Positions 1 through 10,570 are shown, numbered from the stretch's first letter. The stretch is DNA of 64,000 nucleotides from Pomphorhynchus laevis (GCA_012934845.2 WNNJ02003216.1:1-64000); one strand, 5' to 3'. Numbers and translations: made by a program. Notes: generated from the letters alone by a model not told the origin.

Positions 1-2
1 AA

Positions 3-60
<58 letters not shown>
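1..60. repeat. (AT)n microsatellite
   Basis: Almost pure alternating A/T from the window edge to the start of the 444-bp repeat array. A second AT run (2163-2228) closes the other side of that array, so the array is framed by the same simple repeat. Confidence 0.95.
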
Positions 61-62
<2 letters not shown>

Positions 63-1105
63 TATGAGATCATGAAGATCGATTGGAATCGGGACTGGTG
101 ATCCTTTGATGGATTCTTATTTATGTAACGAATAGTTGCTAGGTCACACGAGGTGACTTTCGCATTGAAAACCAGCTACAGAATCTTTCCTTCATGATAT
201 CCAATTCCATACACCCTGACTACTAACGGCGCCATTGCCACAACCGTTTTCGTTTCGCCCGCTTTTTGCCACATGTTGGTAGCCCCGGGCTCGTCAGAAG
301 GCTGACTACCAACTCTTCGCCTTTTTGAAATTTGACTCATCCGAGATTCGAGCCGTCGCTCTCCGTACTTGGCTTGCGCTCTTGACTGCTAGGCTACGAA
401 TCCGAAATTACCAGATTTCACACAGTATATGAAACCTTCCATCATGATATCCAGAAACTGCATTGTCCGAGATGCTTCTCTGGCATGCTTATTATAGATT
501 TTTATCGTATGAGATCATGAAGATCGATTGGAATCGGGACTGGTGATCCTTTGATGGATTCTTATTTATGTAACGAATAGTTGCTAGGTCACACGAGGTG
601 ACTTTCGCATTGAAAACCAGCTACAGAATCTTTCCTTCATGATATCAAATTCCATACACCCTGACTACTAACGGCGCCATTGCCACAACCGTTTTCGTTT
701 CGCCCGCTTTTTGCCACATGTTGGTAGCCCCGGGCTCGTCAGAAGGCTGACTACCAACTCTTCGCCTTTTTGAAATTTGACTCATCCGAGATTCGAGCCG
801 TCGCTCTCCGTACTTGGCTTGCGCTCTTGACTGCTAGGCTACGAATCCGGATTACCAGATTTCACACAGTATATGAAACCTTCCATCATGATATCCAGAA
901 ACTGCATTGTCCGAGATGCTTCTCTGGCATGCTTATTATAGATTTTATCGTATGAGATCATGAAGATCGATTGGAATCGGGACTGGTGATCCTTTGATGG
1001 ATTCTTATTTATGTAACGAATAGTTGCTAGGTCACACGAGGTGACTTTCGCATTGAAAACCAGCTACAGAATCTTTCCTTCATGATATCCAATTCCATAC
1101 ACCCT
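61..1105 (+). repeat. Left arm of large inverted array, 444-bp units
   Basis: Two complete direct units (61-505 and 506-948) and a partial third (949-1105), each opening CGTATGAGATCATGAAGATC. The units differ by only a few bases or indels. I see no convincing coding content: the only short open frame at 770-955 is not kept open in the sister unit. The arm ends at the palindromic centre ACCCTAGGGT (1101-1110). Confidence 0.9.
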
Positions 1106-1150
1106 AGGGTGTATGGAATTGGATATCATGAAGTCACCTCCATACACCCT
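1106..1150. repeat. Palindromic centre of inverted array
   Basis: A 45-bp spacer holding a short extra copy of the unit end. ACCCTAGGGT occurs at 1101-1110 and again at 1146-1155, so the orientation switch is itself duplicated. This is where the two arms fold back on each other. Confidence 0.75.
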
Positions 1151-2130
1151 AGGGTGTATGGAATTGGATATCATGAAGGAAGGATTCTGTAGCTGGTTTT
1201 CAATGCGAAAGTCACCTCGTGTGACCTAGCAACTATTCGTTACATAAATAAGAATCCATCAAAGGATCACCAGTCCCGATTCCAATCGATCTTCATGATC
1301 TCATACGATAAAAATCTATAATAAGCATGCCAGAGAAGCATCTCGGACAATGCAGTTTCTGGATATCATGATGGAAGGTTTCATATACTGTGTGAAATCT
1401 GGTAATTCCGGATTCGTAGCCTAGCAGTCAAGAGCGCAAGCCAAGTACGGAGAGCGACAGCTCGAATCTCGGATAAGTCAAATTTCAAAAGGCGAAGAGT
1501 TGGTAGTCAGCCTTCTGACGAGCCCGGGGCTACCAACATGTGGCAAAAAGCGGGCGAAACGAAAACGGTTGTGGCAATGGCGCCGTTAGTAGTCAGGGTG
1601 TATGGAATTGGATATCATGAAGGAAAGATTCTGTAGCTGGTTTTCAATGCGAAAGTCACCTCGTGTGACCTAGCAACTATTCGTTACATAAATAAGAATC
1701 CATCAAGGATCACCAGTCCCGATTCCAATCGATCTTCATGATCTCATACGATAAAATCTATAATAAGCATGCCAGAGAAGCATCTCGGACAATGCAGTTT
1801 CTGGATATCATGATGGAAGGTTTCATATACTGTGTGAAATCTGGTAATTCCGGATTCGTAGCCTAGCAGTCAAGAGCGCAAGCCAAGTACGGAGAGCGAC
1901 GGCTCGAATCTCGGATGAGTCAAATTTCAAAAAGGCGAAGAGTTGGTAGTCAGCCTTCTGACGAGCCCGGGGCTACCAACATGTGGCAAAAAGCGGGCGA
2001 AACGAAAACGGTTGTGGCAATGGCGCCGTTAGTAGTCAGGGTGTATGGAATTGGATATCATGAAGGAAAGATTCTGTAGCTGGTTTTCAATGCGAAAGTC
2101 ACCTCGTGTGACCTAGCAACTATTCGTTAT
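1151..2130 (-). repeat. Right arm of large inverted array, 444-bp units
   Basis: The same unit as the left arm in reverse complement: full units at about 1151-1594 and 1595-2038, then a partial to about 2130, where similarity is lost at TATTCGTTAT. Arm length (~980 bp) matches the left arm closely. The arms are near-identical, which implies recent duplication, gene conversion or an assembly fold-back. Confidence 0.9.
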
Positions 2131-2160
2131 ATATATAATCATAAGAGTTTCGTTTGAATC

Positions 2161-2162
<2 letters not shown>

Positions 2163-2228
<66 letters not shown>
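2163..2228. repeat. (TA)n microsatellite
   Basis: Uninterrupted TA dinucleotides between the inverted array and the 164-bp hairpin. Another TA run lies at 2659-2693. Confidence 0.95.
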
Positions 2229-2230
<2 letters not shown>

Positions 2231-2390
2231 TTTTCAAATCAAGCAAGCGAAAATTTAATTTGTTATTAGCAAGAAAATAGCTTTCGGGATTTCCCCTTCT
2301 TCAGTTTACAAACTGAAGAAGGGGAAATCCCGAAAGCTATTTTCTTGCTAATAACAAATTAAATTTTCGCTTGCTTGATTTGAAAATCTA
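2227..2390. repeat. 164-bp near-perfect palindrome with hammerhead-like core
   Basis: Two ~81-nt arms pair around a 2-nt centre (2308-2309). The right arm reads CTGAAGA, then GGGG-AAA-TCCC, then GAAA (2313 onward). That order matches a hammerhead ribozyme core (CUGANGA, stem II, GAAA), followed by GC..GC and TAA, which could be a tiny stem III and a cleavage triplet. Penelope-like elements are known to carry minimal hammerheads in their terminal repeats, and a PLE lies just downstream. Ribozyme activity is inference; the palindrome is seen directly. Confidence 0.7.
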
Positions 2391-2655
2391 TTAATATTTT
2401 GAAAGAATTGTCATCACGACAATCTCGAGCAACGCCGATTTGACTAGTTATCACAAAAGCAGTCGAAACGCACCCTAACCACTTCATCCGACTGACGATG
2501 ACTGCTGGGTGGTTTGGGGCGTCTCGGAGTGATACATTAGACTGATGGAGCTGATGATCGAAGTCCAGTTTTTTAGCAACTCCTATGGATTTAAAATCAA
2601 TAGTAGCCTGTTTAGGCTCCTGGACCACAGTTAAAAGCGATTTTTCGCACTACCA

Positions 2656-2696
<41 letters not shown>

Positions 2697-2700
2697 ACTA
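2391..2700. other. Unassigned sequence with a TA run
   Basis: About 270 bp of mixed composition with no supported coding frame, then (TA)n at 2659-2693. It could be PLE terminal sequence because it lies between the hairpin and the PLE coding region, but I see no motif that proves it. Confidence 0.4.
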
Positions 2701-2729
2701 TTTTCTGCTTGATGTTATTTTAATAGTAG

Positions 2730-4140
2730 CCTAGTTTAAAATATGTATCTATTAAATTATTTAAATGATTTTAAGAAAGCCAATATTATTACATATTGTT
2801 GTAATTCTTATTTTATATTATATGGTATGCATGAATGCTCATGCAAAAATCTGTTTCTTGTAAATTTAAATATGTCATCTTTACGATATAAATTAATAGT
2901 AGTTTTAGTAAATGTTAATCTAATGTTTATATCTATATATACACCATCTGTATCATTAATATTGTTTTTGTTACGAATAAGGCTTTCTGGATAAATTTGT
3001 TCGCTTATTGAATAAAAAATTTTAGAATTAAATACCCATATCCGCAATATATCGAAACATATATTTCATATATTTATATTGTTTAGATTTAGTTATTACA
3101 CAGTTATGAACAAATTCATATTCTATAAAGCTTAAAAATAAGTCAGCTCTTATTGGGCTGCTATTACCACCCATTGGAACAACTTTTATTTGTCTAAATA
3201 TAGATGTTCATACTTTTAAATAATTTTGATTTATTAAAATATTTAAAGATTCTAATAAATCAATTTTATCCATATATTTATATTTACTTGATGGTTTAAT
3301 TTTTGTTAGATAGACGTTATGATTATTATAACATATATATGTATATCTTTTTCCGAATATAAGGTTAATTAATTTTACTAACGCTTCTTTAATATCTACT
3401 AAATCTAGATTTGTATAAAGTGTACTAAAATAGTAAGCATTTATATTTTGAAATTTTATTCTTTTTGTGTGTTTTATAAACACTATTTTATAAATAGTGC
3501 TTTATTCCTTTTGCCTGCTCTGAAAATTCTTTTGTAGAATTAATACTGAAATAGTGTTTGATACCAGTATTAATTTCGATTACTTTGCAATATTTTTTAA
3601 AGTGTGCTCTAATTACTTTAATTATTTTATTCACATAGACAGAAAGTGGTTTTAATGTACATTTAAACGCACCACATATGAACCTTGGTTTTATTGGATT
3701 TTTATGTAATTTTGGATTCCTATATAATATAGGAATAGTTTTATTATCTGATTTAACCTTTATACCCTTCTGATAGAACAGTGACTTGTAATAATTGTTT
3801 CTAAACTAAAATCACTACATTCATATGTTGAATTTACATTTAAATCATTAGAATTAACCTCTTTCATTGGTATGTCATAATACAGTTTTTTGCATATGAA
3901 GACAAAGTTATTACTAGCTTTATCAATAGTTGTTATTATATAGTTATCCTTTAATTTAGTATGTTCGGTATACATATCTTTATTTATTTCATCTTTCCTT
4001 TTATAATTTTTTGTTATTTTCATTTTATTTTTAATTTTATCAAATATATAATCTTTCCAAATGTTTATCTTAGATATATTCGAGCTTTCACTATTAATCA
4101 GCTTACTAAAGTAAGCATTTAAGTCATTATATAACGAATT
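2730..4140 (-). pseudogene. Broken Penelope-like element reverse transcriptase
   Basis: Minus-strand pieces in different frames follow the PLE RT order. TTIDKASNNFVFICKKLYYD (about 3960-3890) is the block before the fingers. IPILYRNPKLHKNPIKPRF follows (about 3740-3680). STLYTNL (about 3430) is motif A. VPMGGNSSPI (about 3180) is motif B. YPESL...FTRNRFLHEHSC (about 2990-2830) is the thumb. PLEs copy RNA into DNA and belong with telomerase-like RTs. The frame is broken by several shifts and stops, and no GIY-YIG endonuclease is visible, so this copy is dead. The AT-rich codons match the copy at 55067-55430. Confidence 0.8.
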
Positions 4141-4153
4141 GTAAATTTTATTT

Positions 4154-5098
4154 TTGTCGTTGTTATTTTTTGACCAGTCGGATAATATTCTCGAAGTTGA
4201 TAGGCTACAAATTCAAGCTCTGAAAGATATTGCTAGCGACAACAGATTACGTTCTGCTTCACTATTGGTTAGTTTACTTGAACGTGCTTTAATTCAAACA
4301 GTCAAGTTTCTACAGTATGCGTCGGTCAAAGGGGCTTCAAGTTGGCTTCAAACGAGTCCTCTTAAATCTCCGGGATTTCACATGACAAAATTCGAATTTC
4401 AGGATGCGGTTGCTGCAAGGTATAACTGGTCCTTATCTAGTCTACCGAAAAAGTGCTATTGTGGAGATGATATCTGTCTAACCCATGCATTGTCGTGCAA
4501 AAGAGGGGCTCTCCCAATTATTCGTCACAATGAGGTAAGGGATGTTTTGGCATTCGCCTTATCTGAAATATGCAACGGCGTCGGGATTGAACCTGCACTC
4601 CAGCCCGTTACAAATGACTTTGTATTTCAGTGCTCGACCACAGCCCGGGGAGAAGATGATCATCCTGATATTGTATGCGGCGGTTTATTCGGTGGTAGGT
4701 TGGAGCGGACATTCATAGATGTCTGCGTCTTCAACAACTTGGCTCCATCTTATCACCTAAGGACTGTCGATTCAAGTTTCGAATACCACGAGAATCGGAA
4801 AAGAGCAAAGTATCAGGAACGGGTTAGTGAGATTAAACACTCGTCTTTCATACCGTTTGTCCTGGCAGCTACTGGAGGCTTTGGTCCGACAGCGAAACGG
4901 TTGATGCAGACAATCGCTGCAAGGATGTCCTCAAAACTGCAACGAAACTATAGCGATATGATTTCGCTTATACGAACACGATTCAGCATAACTCTCGCGC
5001 GTTCTATTTCCTGCTGCATGCGGGCTCCACGATCACGAATCGGTGAATTTACTCGGCTCATTAGCAACGCGGTGACTATAATAGCTTCAATTGGATGA
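4154..5098 (+). pseudogene. RLE LINE, C-terminal half (zinc knuckle and endonuclease)
   Basis: The 314-residue frame matches the last third of the RLE LINE protein at 43338-46373. A GASSWL block is followed by a zinc knuckle (CYCG...HALSC), then IIRHNEVRD. The restriction-like endonuclease core follows, with DHPDIV and RTFIDVCVFN supplying acidic residues and ENRKRAKY a basic one. This domain nicks target DNA for target-primed reverse transcription. The RT and N-terminus are absent, so this is a 5'-truncated copy that abuts PLE DNA near 4150. The frame itself is intact. The apparent TTG start is only the frame limit; real translation would have begun far upstream. Confidence 0.85.
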
Positions 5099-5235
5099 AT
5101 GCATTATATTTTTTTTCTCTTTCTACGCTGGAATGTTTCATAACTTTTGTACATTTACGAATTATGACAGTAGTGGCCCATTTGAGGGAACCTTATTTTC
5201 TGTAAATTCGGAATAAATATTATATTAAAAAAATA
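5099..5235 (+). other. RLE LINE 3' UTR with conserved hairpin block
   Basis: The untranslated tail of the preceding copy. GGCCCATTTGAGGGAACC (about 5173-5190) recurs in variant form in the 3' UTRs at 21757, 50550 and, on the minus strand, 43290. An A/T-rich tail with an A-run ends it near 5230. Confidence 0.65.
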
Positions 5236-5395
5236 ATATTTATAACCTTTTGATAGCAGCTTTCTTAATTCACAATTTTCAATTAATTCTAGATTATGAT
5301 CAGATTTAAGCAAATATATTCCTAAAATAAGGTATAAACTCCTACCACCATTAGGACGAAAAGCTCCTACCACCATTAGGTACATATATGTTCAT
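5236..5395 (+). pseudogene. PLE N-terminal fragment, plus strand
   Basis: The frame SDLSKYIPKIRYKLLPPLGR (about 5298-5360) matches the minus-strand fragment just downstream, so one PLE segment is present twice, head to head. PPLGRK is typical of the region upstream of PLE RT. There is a stop before SDLSK. Too short to be functional. Confidence 0.6.
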
Positions 5396-5725
5396 TTATT
5401 TTATCAAAATTAAGACTTTTACAATTGCATTATGTTTCCTTTATGTTTCTAATATTATCGTTACATATTGATTTTAATTCTTTATTATAATTACAAATTT
5501 TTCGTCCTAATGGTGGTAGGATTTTATACCTTATTTTAGGAATATATTTACTTAAATCTGACCCTATTATTTCTTTACTTTTAGAATTATTTAAAAGTGC
5601 ACCTATATTTATGTTATCTATACATTTATTAATGAAGTTTATGGTTAATGTATATTTTCTATTGTTATTATTAACATTTATTGTACGAATATAGTATTTT
5701 GTATTACAATAACTGTCTATAAGCT
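5396..5725 (-). pseudogene. PLE N-terminal fragment, minus strand
   Basis: Read on the minus strand, the segment gives INFINKCIDNINIGALLNN, then KEIIGSDLSKYIPKIRYK and ILPPLGRK, an N-terminal PLE-type sequence. Its core (5497-5565) is an inverted copy of 5295-5361. Probably part of the same AT-rich PLE family as 2730-4140. Confidence 0.55.
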
Positions 5726-5756
5726 ACTATAAGTATCGATTAACTGATTACAATTA

Positions 5757-5925
5757 TTCCGCGCACGAAACCGCATAAAGCGTACGAAGCCGTCTGAAGC
5801 GTAAGATGCACCTGAGAGCGCACGAAACCGCCTGAGAGCGCACAAAGCCGCCCGAGAGCGCACGAGATCATATGAGAGCGCACGAGATCGCATGATAGCG
5901 CACAAAATCGCCTTAGAGTGCAGTT
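5757..5925. repeat. 20-bp GC-rich minisatellite
   Basis: About eight or nine imperfect copies of a 19-20-bp unit around GAGAGCGCACGAAACCGCCT. It stands out by GC content against AT-rich flanks. It lies between AACTGATTACAAT (also found upstream of the RLE LINE at 47491) and an RLE-LINE start codon, so it probably sits inside a LINE 5' UTR. Confidence 0.85.
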
Positions 5926-6029
5926 TAGTAGTATTTTTCACGTAAAAAAGTTAGAGATTATAAATACAATTATACATACAATCGGAAAAATAAATTATAC
6001 ATACACTAATTACAACAACTACATCCAAG

Positions 6030-6396
6030 ATGCCTCGTTGAAAACTAACTTCAATCATCAAATGCTACAATTGTGATGGCGCCGCTGCCATATGCAAGGG
6101 TTATAAATTCGCAAATGTAAAACGTTCCTGTACAAACTGTTGTGCACCTGGATGTACGAACAGACGAGGACCTCTGGAATCGTCTCACTCAGGGATTGTC
6201 AGTAAAGAGATTGCTTCCCAGCATACTACTGGAATTGCGTCATTGAAGGTTAGTGTACAATTTGATATGTGCATTGCATATGAGGAGATTTTAAAGTGGA
6301 AACCAAACGCATTAACGCTCCCAAGTTGTAATGAAAGCAAGGAATTCTTATGTGTATTAACGAGAATTTTGAGATAGCGTGCACACCAGACGATGA
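6030..6396 (+). pseudogene. RLE LINE, N-terminal fragment
   Basis: The ATG at 6030 opens MPR and meets TGA at codon 4. The frame then continues with the cysteine-rich start KCYNCDGAAAICKG, and CTNCCAPGCTN after it. Further on, CIAYEEILKWKPNALTLPSC matches the region after the CXC domain in the full-length copies at 43338 and 47491. It ends at a (TTA)n run next to the 12-mer at 6415. The 5' leader resembles that at 47400-47490. Confidence 0.75.
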
Positions 6397-6414
6397 TGGT
6401 AATTATTATTATTA

Positions 6415-6426
6415 ATGTTTCAACAG
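6415..6426 (+). repeat. Target-site 12-mer, copy 1
   Basis: ATGTTTCAACAG, the left boundary of the first of three consecutive RLE-LINE copies. Directly after it comes the element 5' end, AGTTTAAACTATCTTG. Confidence 0.75.
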
Positions 6427-6670
6427 AGTTTAAACTATCTTGTTATACCTATTATCTACTTACATTTGACGAAAGGACGTCCAATCAACAATGTAAGATG
6501 TTGTACTTGCAACGGGCAAGCGGCCAAGTGCAAAAAGTGCAAATGTGCCAAGAGTAAAGTTCCTTGCTCAAATTGCGCAGCACCAAACTGTTGTAATCAG
6601 CAGCACATTCAAGTAAAATCGATAATAAATGTGCATGATAGTGAAAATCACGTTCACGCAGTTAGTGACA
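6427..6670 (+). mobile_element. RLE LINE copy 1, 5' end
   Basis: The leader and N-terminal CXC domain (CCTCNGQAAKCKKCKCAKSK, then CSNCAAPNCCN) are nearly identical to the starts at 10583 and 12433. Here the start codon equivalent to 12472 reads TTG. The copy is interrupted at 6670 by the nested LINE and resumes at 10544. It then runs only to about 10565 before an A-run, so it carries a head but no RT or endonuclease. Confidence 0.8.
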
Positions 6671-6689
6671 GAGTACAAATTCGAAAAAA

Positions 6690-7911
6690 ATGTGTAGTGT
6701 ACAAGTAATTTCGGAGCTATCAAACGATAGTCAATTTCAAGCAAATTCTAACAGAATTCCAACCGAAAAAGAGGTTTGTACTGGACGCTCTTCTACTCAA
6801 AGTCATAGCGATAAGGTCAGTAATGTTTTGTTATCTTCAGACGATGAGGAGGTGCTTCCCCCCATCCCAAAAAAGAGGAACTTGATTTTAATTAAAGTAA
6901 CAAGACCTATAGAAAGGGATCAACTATACAATAAATTTCTGAGAAATTTCTCGCTTCTATATAAGAGCAGGATTTTATTTAATTCTGTAAAGATACACCC
7001 CTCCGAGGTGAAAATTTCTTTTGTAACATATGATCTCGCAATGAAATACGCGGAATATTTTTCCGAGAATCTTACAGAATTCGGTGAACTTACCATAAAG
7101 CCTATCCTGGCTTCGATCAAAGTTACCAATCTACCATGTTCAATGGATGAAGATGACAAGCAATCGTTTATGGCAACCTTCAAAGTTTCCAGTCTGAGAC
7201 CAATCGTGGGTAGGGACGGTAACCCTATCCCGGTTGGCTTTTGTAGTGCGCCAGTGGAGTTAGCTGAAACTCTATCAAAATCATCATCCAACCCGTTTAT
7301 GGGGTTCAACATTCGGTTCTCAATAACCGAAATAGACGAATTAACCTACCCCCACTGCAGCCGATGCCACAAATGGGGTCACTGGGCTTCCAGCTGCAGT
7401 GGGATCCCTACATGTGGTATCTGCGGATCAGCCTCTTGTCTATCTCTGTCGTCGAATGACCGTTGCTCGCCCCCCCCATTCATGTTCAAACTGCGGGGGG
7501 AGCTATCCTGCATGGCGTAGGAGCTGCAGTAAGTTCAAGGCGTACAGAAACCTTTTTATTCGTCCGGTTAAACCTACAACTTCCTTCTCTTGTGTGGCCG
7601 CACCGCGCATGGATGACTCAGAGATATCCCGGTTGATGGATATAAAGATAGCAGAGTCGCATAGAAGGTTGGAAAACTTTATACTAATGGCCGTGGGTGC
7701 TATCAACACGAATCCCACGTATCCAGTGGCATCTGTTCTTCCAGAGTCAAAAAAGAGAGGGGCTTCGGCCCATGCCGTCCCCCCGATCAAGATCGGGAAG
7801 CTTATTCGACGTATGACTAAGGGAAATGATGATATTGCCCAGGGGCAAGTACCTTCCCTGGAGGGGGCTAGTGGTGGGAAGGGTAACCTTCCTGCACCTA
7901 GCTCTGTCTAG
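6690..7911 (+). pseudogene. Nested LINE ORF1, nucleic-acid-binding protein
   Basis: The first part (6690 to ~7470) leads into zinc knuckles CSRCHKWGHWASSC and CGIC. The rest, CSNCGGSYPAWRRSC and a tail to 7911, lies in the next frame (7399-7911). The switch falls at a C8 run near 7470-7477, so one indel in the homopolymer explains it. ORF1 proteins of this group bind the element RNA and form the particle that carries it. The stop at 7909 is 33 bp before the ORF2 start codon. No other disruption is evident. Confidence 0.8.
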
Positions 7912-7944
7912 GTAGGCAATCCCCCATCCAACTAATCCATCACA

Positions 7945-10394
7945 ATGCAGAGTACTCGTGAGCCTTTTTCACTGAATATCCTTCAGTGGAACTCGGGAGG
8001 TGCTTCCGCCCTTAGACTTCTATCTGGTAAAGATGCAGATGTTATAGTCCTTCAGGAGACGCGGTCTATCCGTCTCTCCCAGGACATTACTCGATTTATC
8101 CCAAAGCATATATGTTCCCACTATACTCCGTACATAACCCCACCTCACTCCTCTTCATCTCAAGGACTCTTGACCTTAGTTAAGTGCTCCTTAAGGTCCT
8201 CCCTCCTATTAAACTACTCATGTCCAGCCCATTCTTGTTTAGTAGTTTCACTCAGTAAAAACGGTAAACGCATAAGTCTAGCTAATGTCTACATCCGTCC
8301 AGGGGAAATTCACAAGAACCGTGACCTTCTGGATAGTATTATTGACAGCGAATATGTCATGATACTTGGGGATTTCAACGACAGAACTGGTCGTTGAATC
8401 AATGCAGCACTTCGCAGAGCTAGGAACGGTTATCTTATTCACAAACCCCCGTCACCTACCTTTCATTGCACATCAACAAATTCTATCCTCGACATTTTAC
8501 TGCTTCACTCGAGGTGGTTGTTAAAACCCTTCTGCACTGAGCAGTCGCGCCAGCAATTGTCCACCTCTCACGACCTTATTCGTTGGAGGATTGAGAAAGA
8601 TATGTTACTTCGAAGGAGGTTTCACTTTGATCCGATCAGAGTGGCCCTCTTTCAAGCGGCTATCCAACTCTTTCCCAGAATAGGAAATGAGAGTTTGACC
8701 GAATTTAATACCTACCTCTTATCGCAAGCTACCGCGATTTTATCAACTACCTATAAAGGTCGTATATACAATCCTACTCTGACGAAACTCAAGGTCCTAG
8801 CGAAATTGCTTAACCTCCCTAATCTCTCTGTTTCCGCCAGACAGGCTCTCTCGAATGAATACTGGAGCACTAGATATAGGTTCCAGCTGAGTAAGGATAG
8901 GACGAGTATTGCTCGCCTTAGTCCTTCTCAGTCTTCCTTTTGGAAGATTTTCAAGAAGGAGAAGTTTGTCTGCTGGAAGGATAGAGCATTGGGTTGGATA
9001 GGGAATGTGGGCCTTGATAAAGTTTTAGAGGAGTCATTAGCCCTACACAACTATGGAGCCACTCTATCACCTCAACCAATCCCGCCTTGGTGTAACTTCA
9101 GGAGTAGGGATCTATCTGTTACGGATATCCTTAACTCCTGGGGTCCACTCCCGGGCATCTCCAAATCCGTCGTTCCACTTTCCTCTCGGGTCTGTCAGCT
9201 TTTGACAGCTGATCAGAGAAGAGAGGTGGCCGTCACAATGCTTTTAGCCTCCCCATCCGATGTAGCAGGCATCAATATTAGTAAGCGTGTTTTTCTTCCT
9301 AAGAAAAAATCCTGCTCATGCCCTAAAGATCTACGACCCATTTCGATTCAAAATGCCCTCGTGTCGATTTACGAAAAAGCGCTTGCGCGTAAAATCCGCG
9401 ACCATTTAAAAAGGCGTAATTTGATCCCTCCAGGTTTTCATTGGTTCGTCAAAGGTCGCTCGGTCTATTCAGCAGTTGGTGAGGTGGAGCAGTTTTGTCG
9501 GGATAATAGCCGTCGTCTAGTTGTGGCTGTTGTCCTTGACTTTTCTGCTGCATTTGACCTTATCTCCATTTCCTTGTGATCTCTTCTCTCAGGTTCCTCG
9601 GGTTGCCTGCGAGAATTGTGAACAGAGTGGAGATCCTGCTGTATACCAAGCGATTTTACTATGAAGACGACCCTGATGCGCGTCAGTTCTACCCTATTAC
9701 GGGTGTACCTCAAGGATCCCCACTTTCTCCTATCTTATATCTTGCTGCCTCTATTAACCTATTCAAAATATTTAAACGCGAACAACGTCTTGTGGTGTAC
9801 GCTGATGACACCACAGCCCTGTTCACTGGATACATGTGTAAAGACGTAGTCTCTGACATCAGCCATTTCTTTTTAAGATTAAAAGACACGTTACCCATTT
9901 CTAATCTTATTTTAAACTCAGCTAAATCGCAGGTGGTCGTCTTTCATGGCACCCCTGCTACAAAACAAAAACTTAAGAGATTAGCACTCTCTGCGCTCTC
10001 CTCCATATTTGCCTCTGAACCACTTCCCACCTTCACAAGTCGAGTAAAATACCTGGGGTTCACCGTTACGGTGAACTGGTCGGCGAAAGCTGACCTGGAT
10101 AGACTCAAACGTATCCTGAAGAAAGCTAGGTGGGCCCTGAAACGGGCTCAGCATCTGTCATTGAAAGGGAAAGCCCAGGTGCGCCTTTGGGGCACTTGGG
10201 CTATCTCGAGATCAGTCTTCTTCTCAAGAGGACGTCCCCCAGAACAAAGGCTAAGGTTTCTTAAGCTCCTCGTCTCTCGTTTACCAAGCATAGTCCGCGC
10301 CGATTGGATTCTTCGGGGGGTGAAAGACCCCGGGTGGTTCAGTCGGAAGGCGGCGTGTTGGATCGGTTGGGGGCTCAGATCCCCCTGGACCTGA
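7945..10394 (+). pseudogene. Nested LINE ORF2, APE endonuclease and reverse transcriptase
   Basis: The endonuclease starts LNILQWNSGG, with LQET for the metal-binding glutamate and GDFND near 8370. One in-frame TGA lies at 8395. RT follows: RPISIQNALVSIYEKAL (fingers), VVLDFSAAFD (motif A, about 9530), GVPQGSPLSPILY (motif B) and VYADDT (motif C, about 9797). The frame shifts at about 9577, between motifs A and B. No RNase H domain is apparent. About 816 codons, short for the I clade, so Jockey-like placement is also possible. Confidence 0.82.
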
Positions 10395-10543
10395 GGCCAT
10401 GAAATAGAAAGGGAAGATGAAAAAAACGAAAAAAAATTCTGTCATTTTTTATCTGAGTTGGTTATGACCTACCTTTTTTATTCTTGCATGCTATATTTTG
10501 GTGTATTTAATAAAGTCTTTATTTATTTATTTAGTTAGTGACA

Positions 10544-10570
10544 ATGTTGAGAACCAGACAGGTCAAAAAA
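10544..10570 (+). mobile_element. RLE LINE copy 1, remainder and A-run
   Basis: This continues copy 1 after the nested LINE, matching 12677-12698, then goes straight into A7 and the next target 12-mer. The element therefore has an intact 5' end but stops after some 266 bp. Confidence 0.7.

Larger units (their letters stand above)
6671..10532 (+). mobile_element. Nested I/Jockey-group LINE, full length
   Basis: An 11-bp target-site duplication AGTTAGTGACA flanks it (6660-6670 and 10533-10543). The empty site is preserved at 12666-12676 in the sister copy, which proves the insertion. It has ORF1 with zinc knuckles, ORF2 with APE-type endonuclease and RT, and a tail ending in TTTA repeats, as I-group LINEs often do. 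The element is complete in length but both ORFs are damaged. Confidence 0.88.

Noticed and set aside
770-955. 61-codon open frame in the 444-bp repeat
   Set aside because: Not kept open in the sister unit and no recognisable content; chance frame.
4154-5098. Host gene for a cysteine-rich nuclease
   Set aside because: All motifs match the C-terminus of the RLE LINEs in this window, and the 3' UTR block is shared with them.
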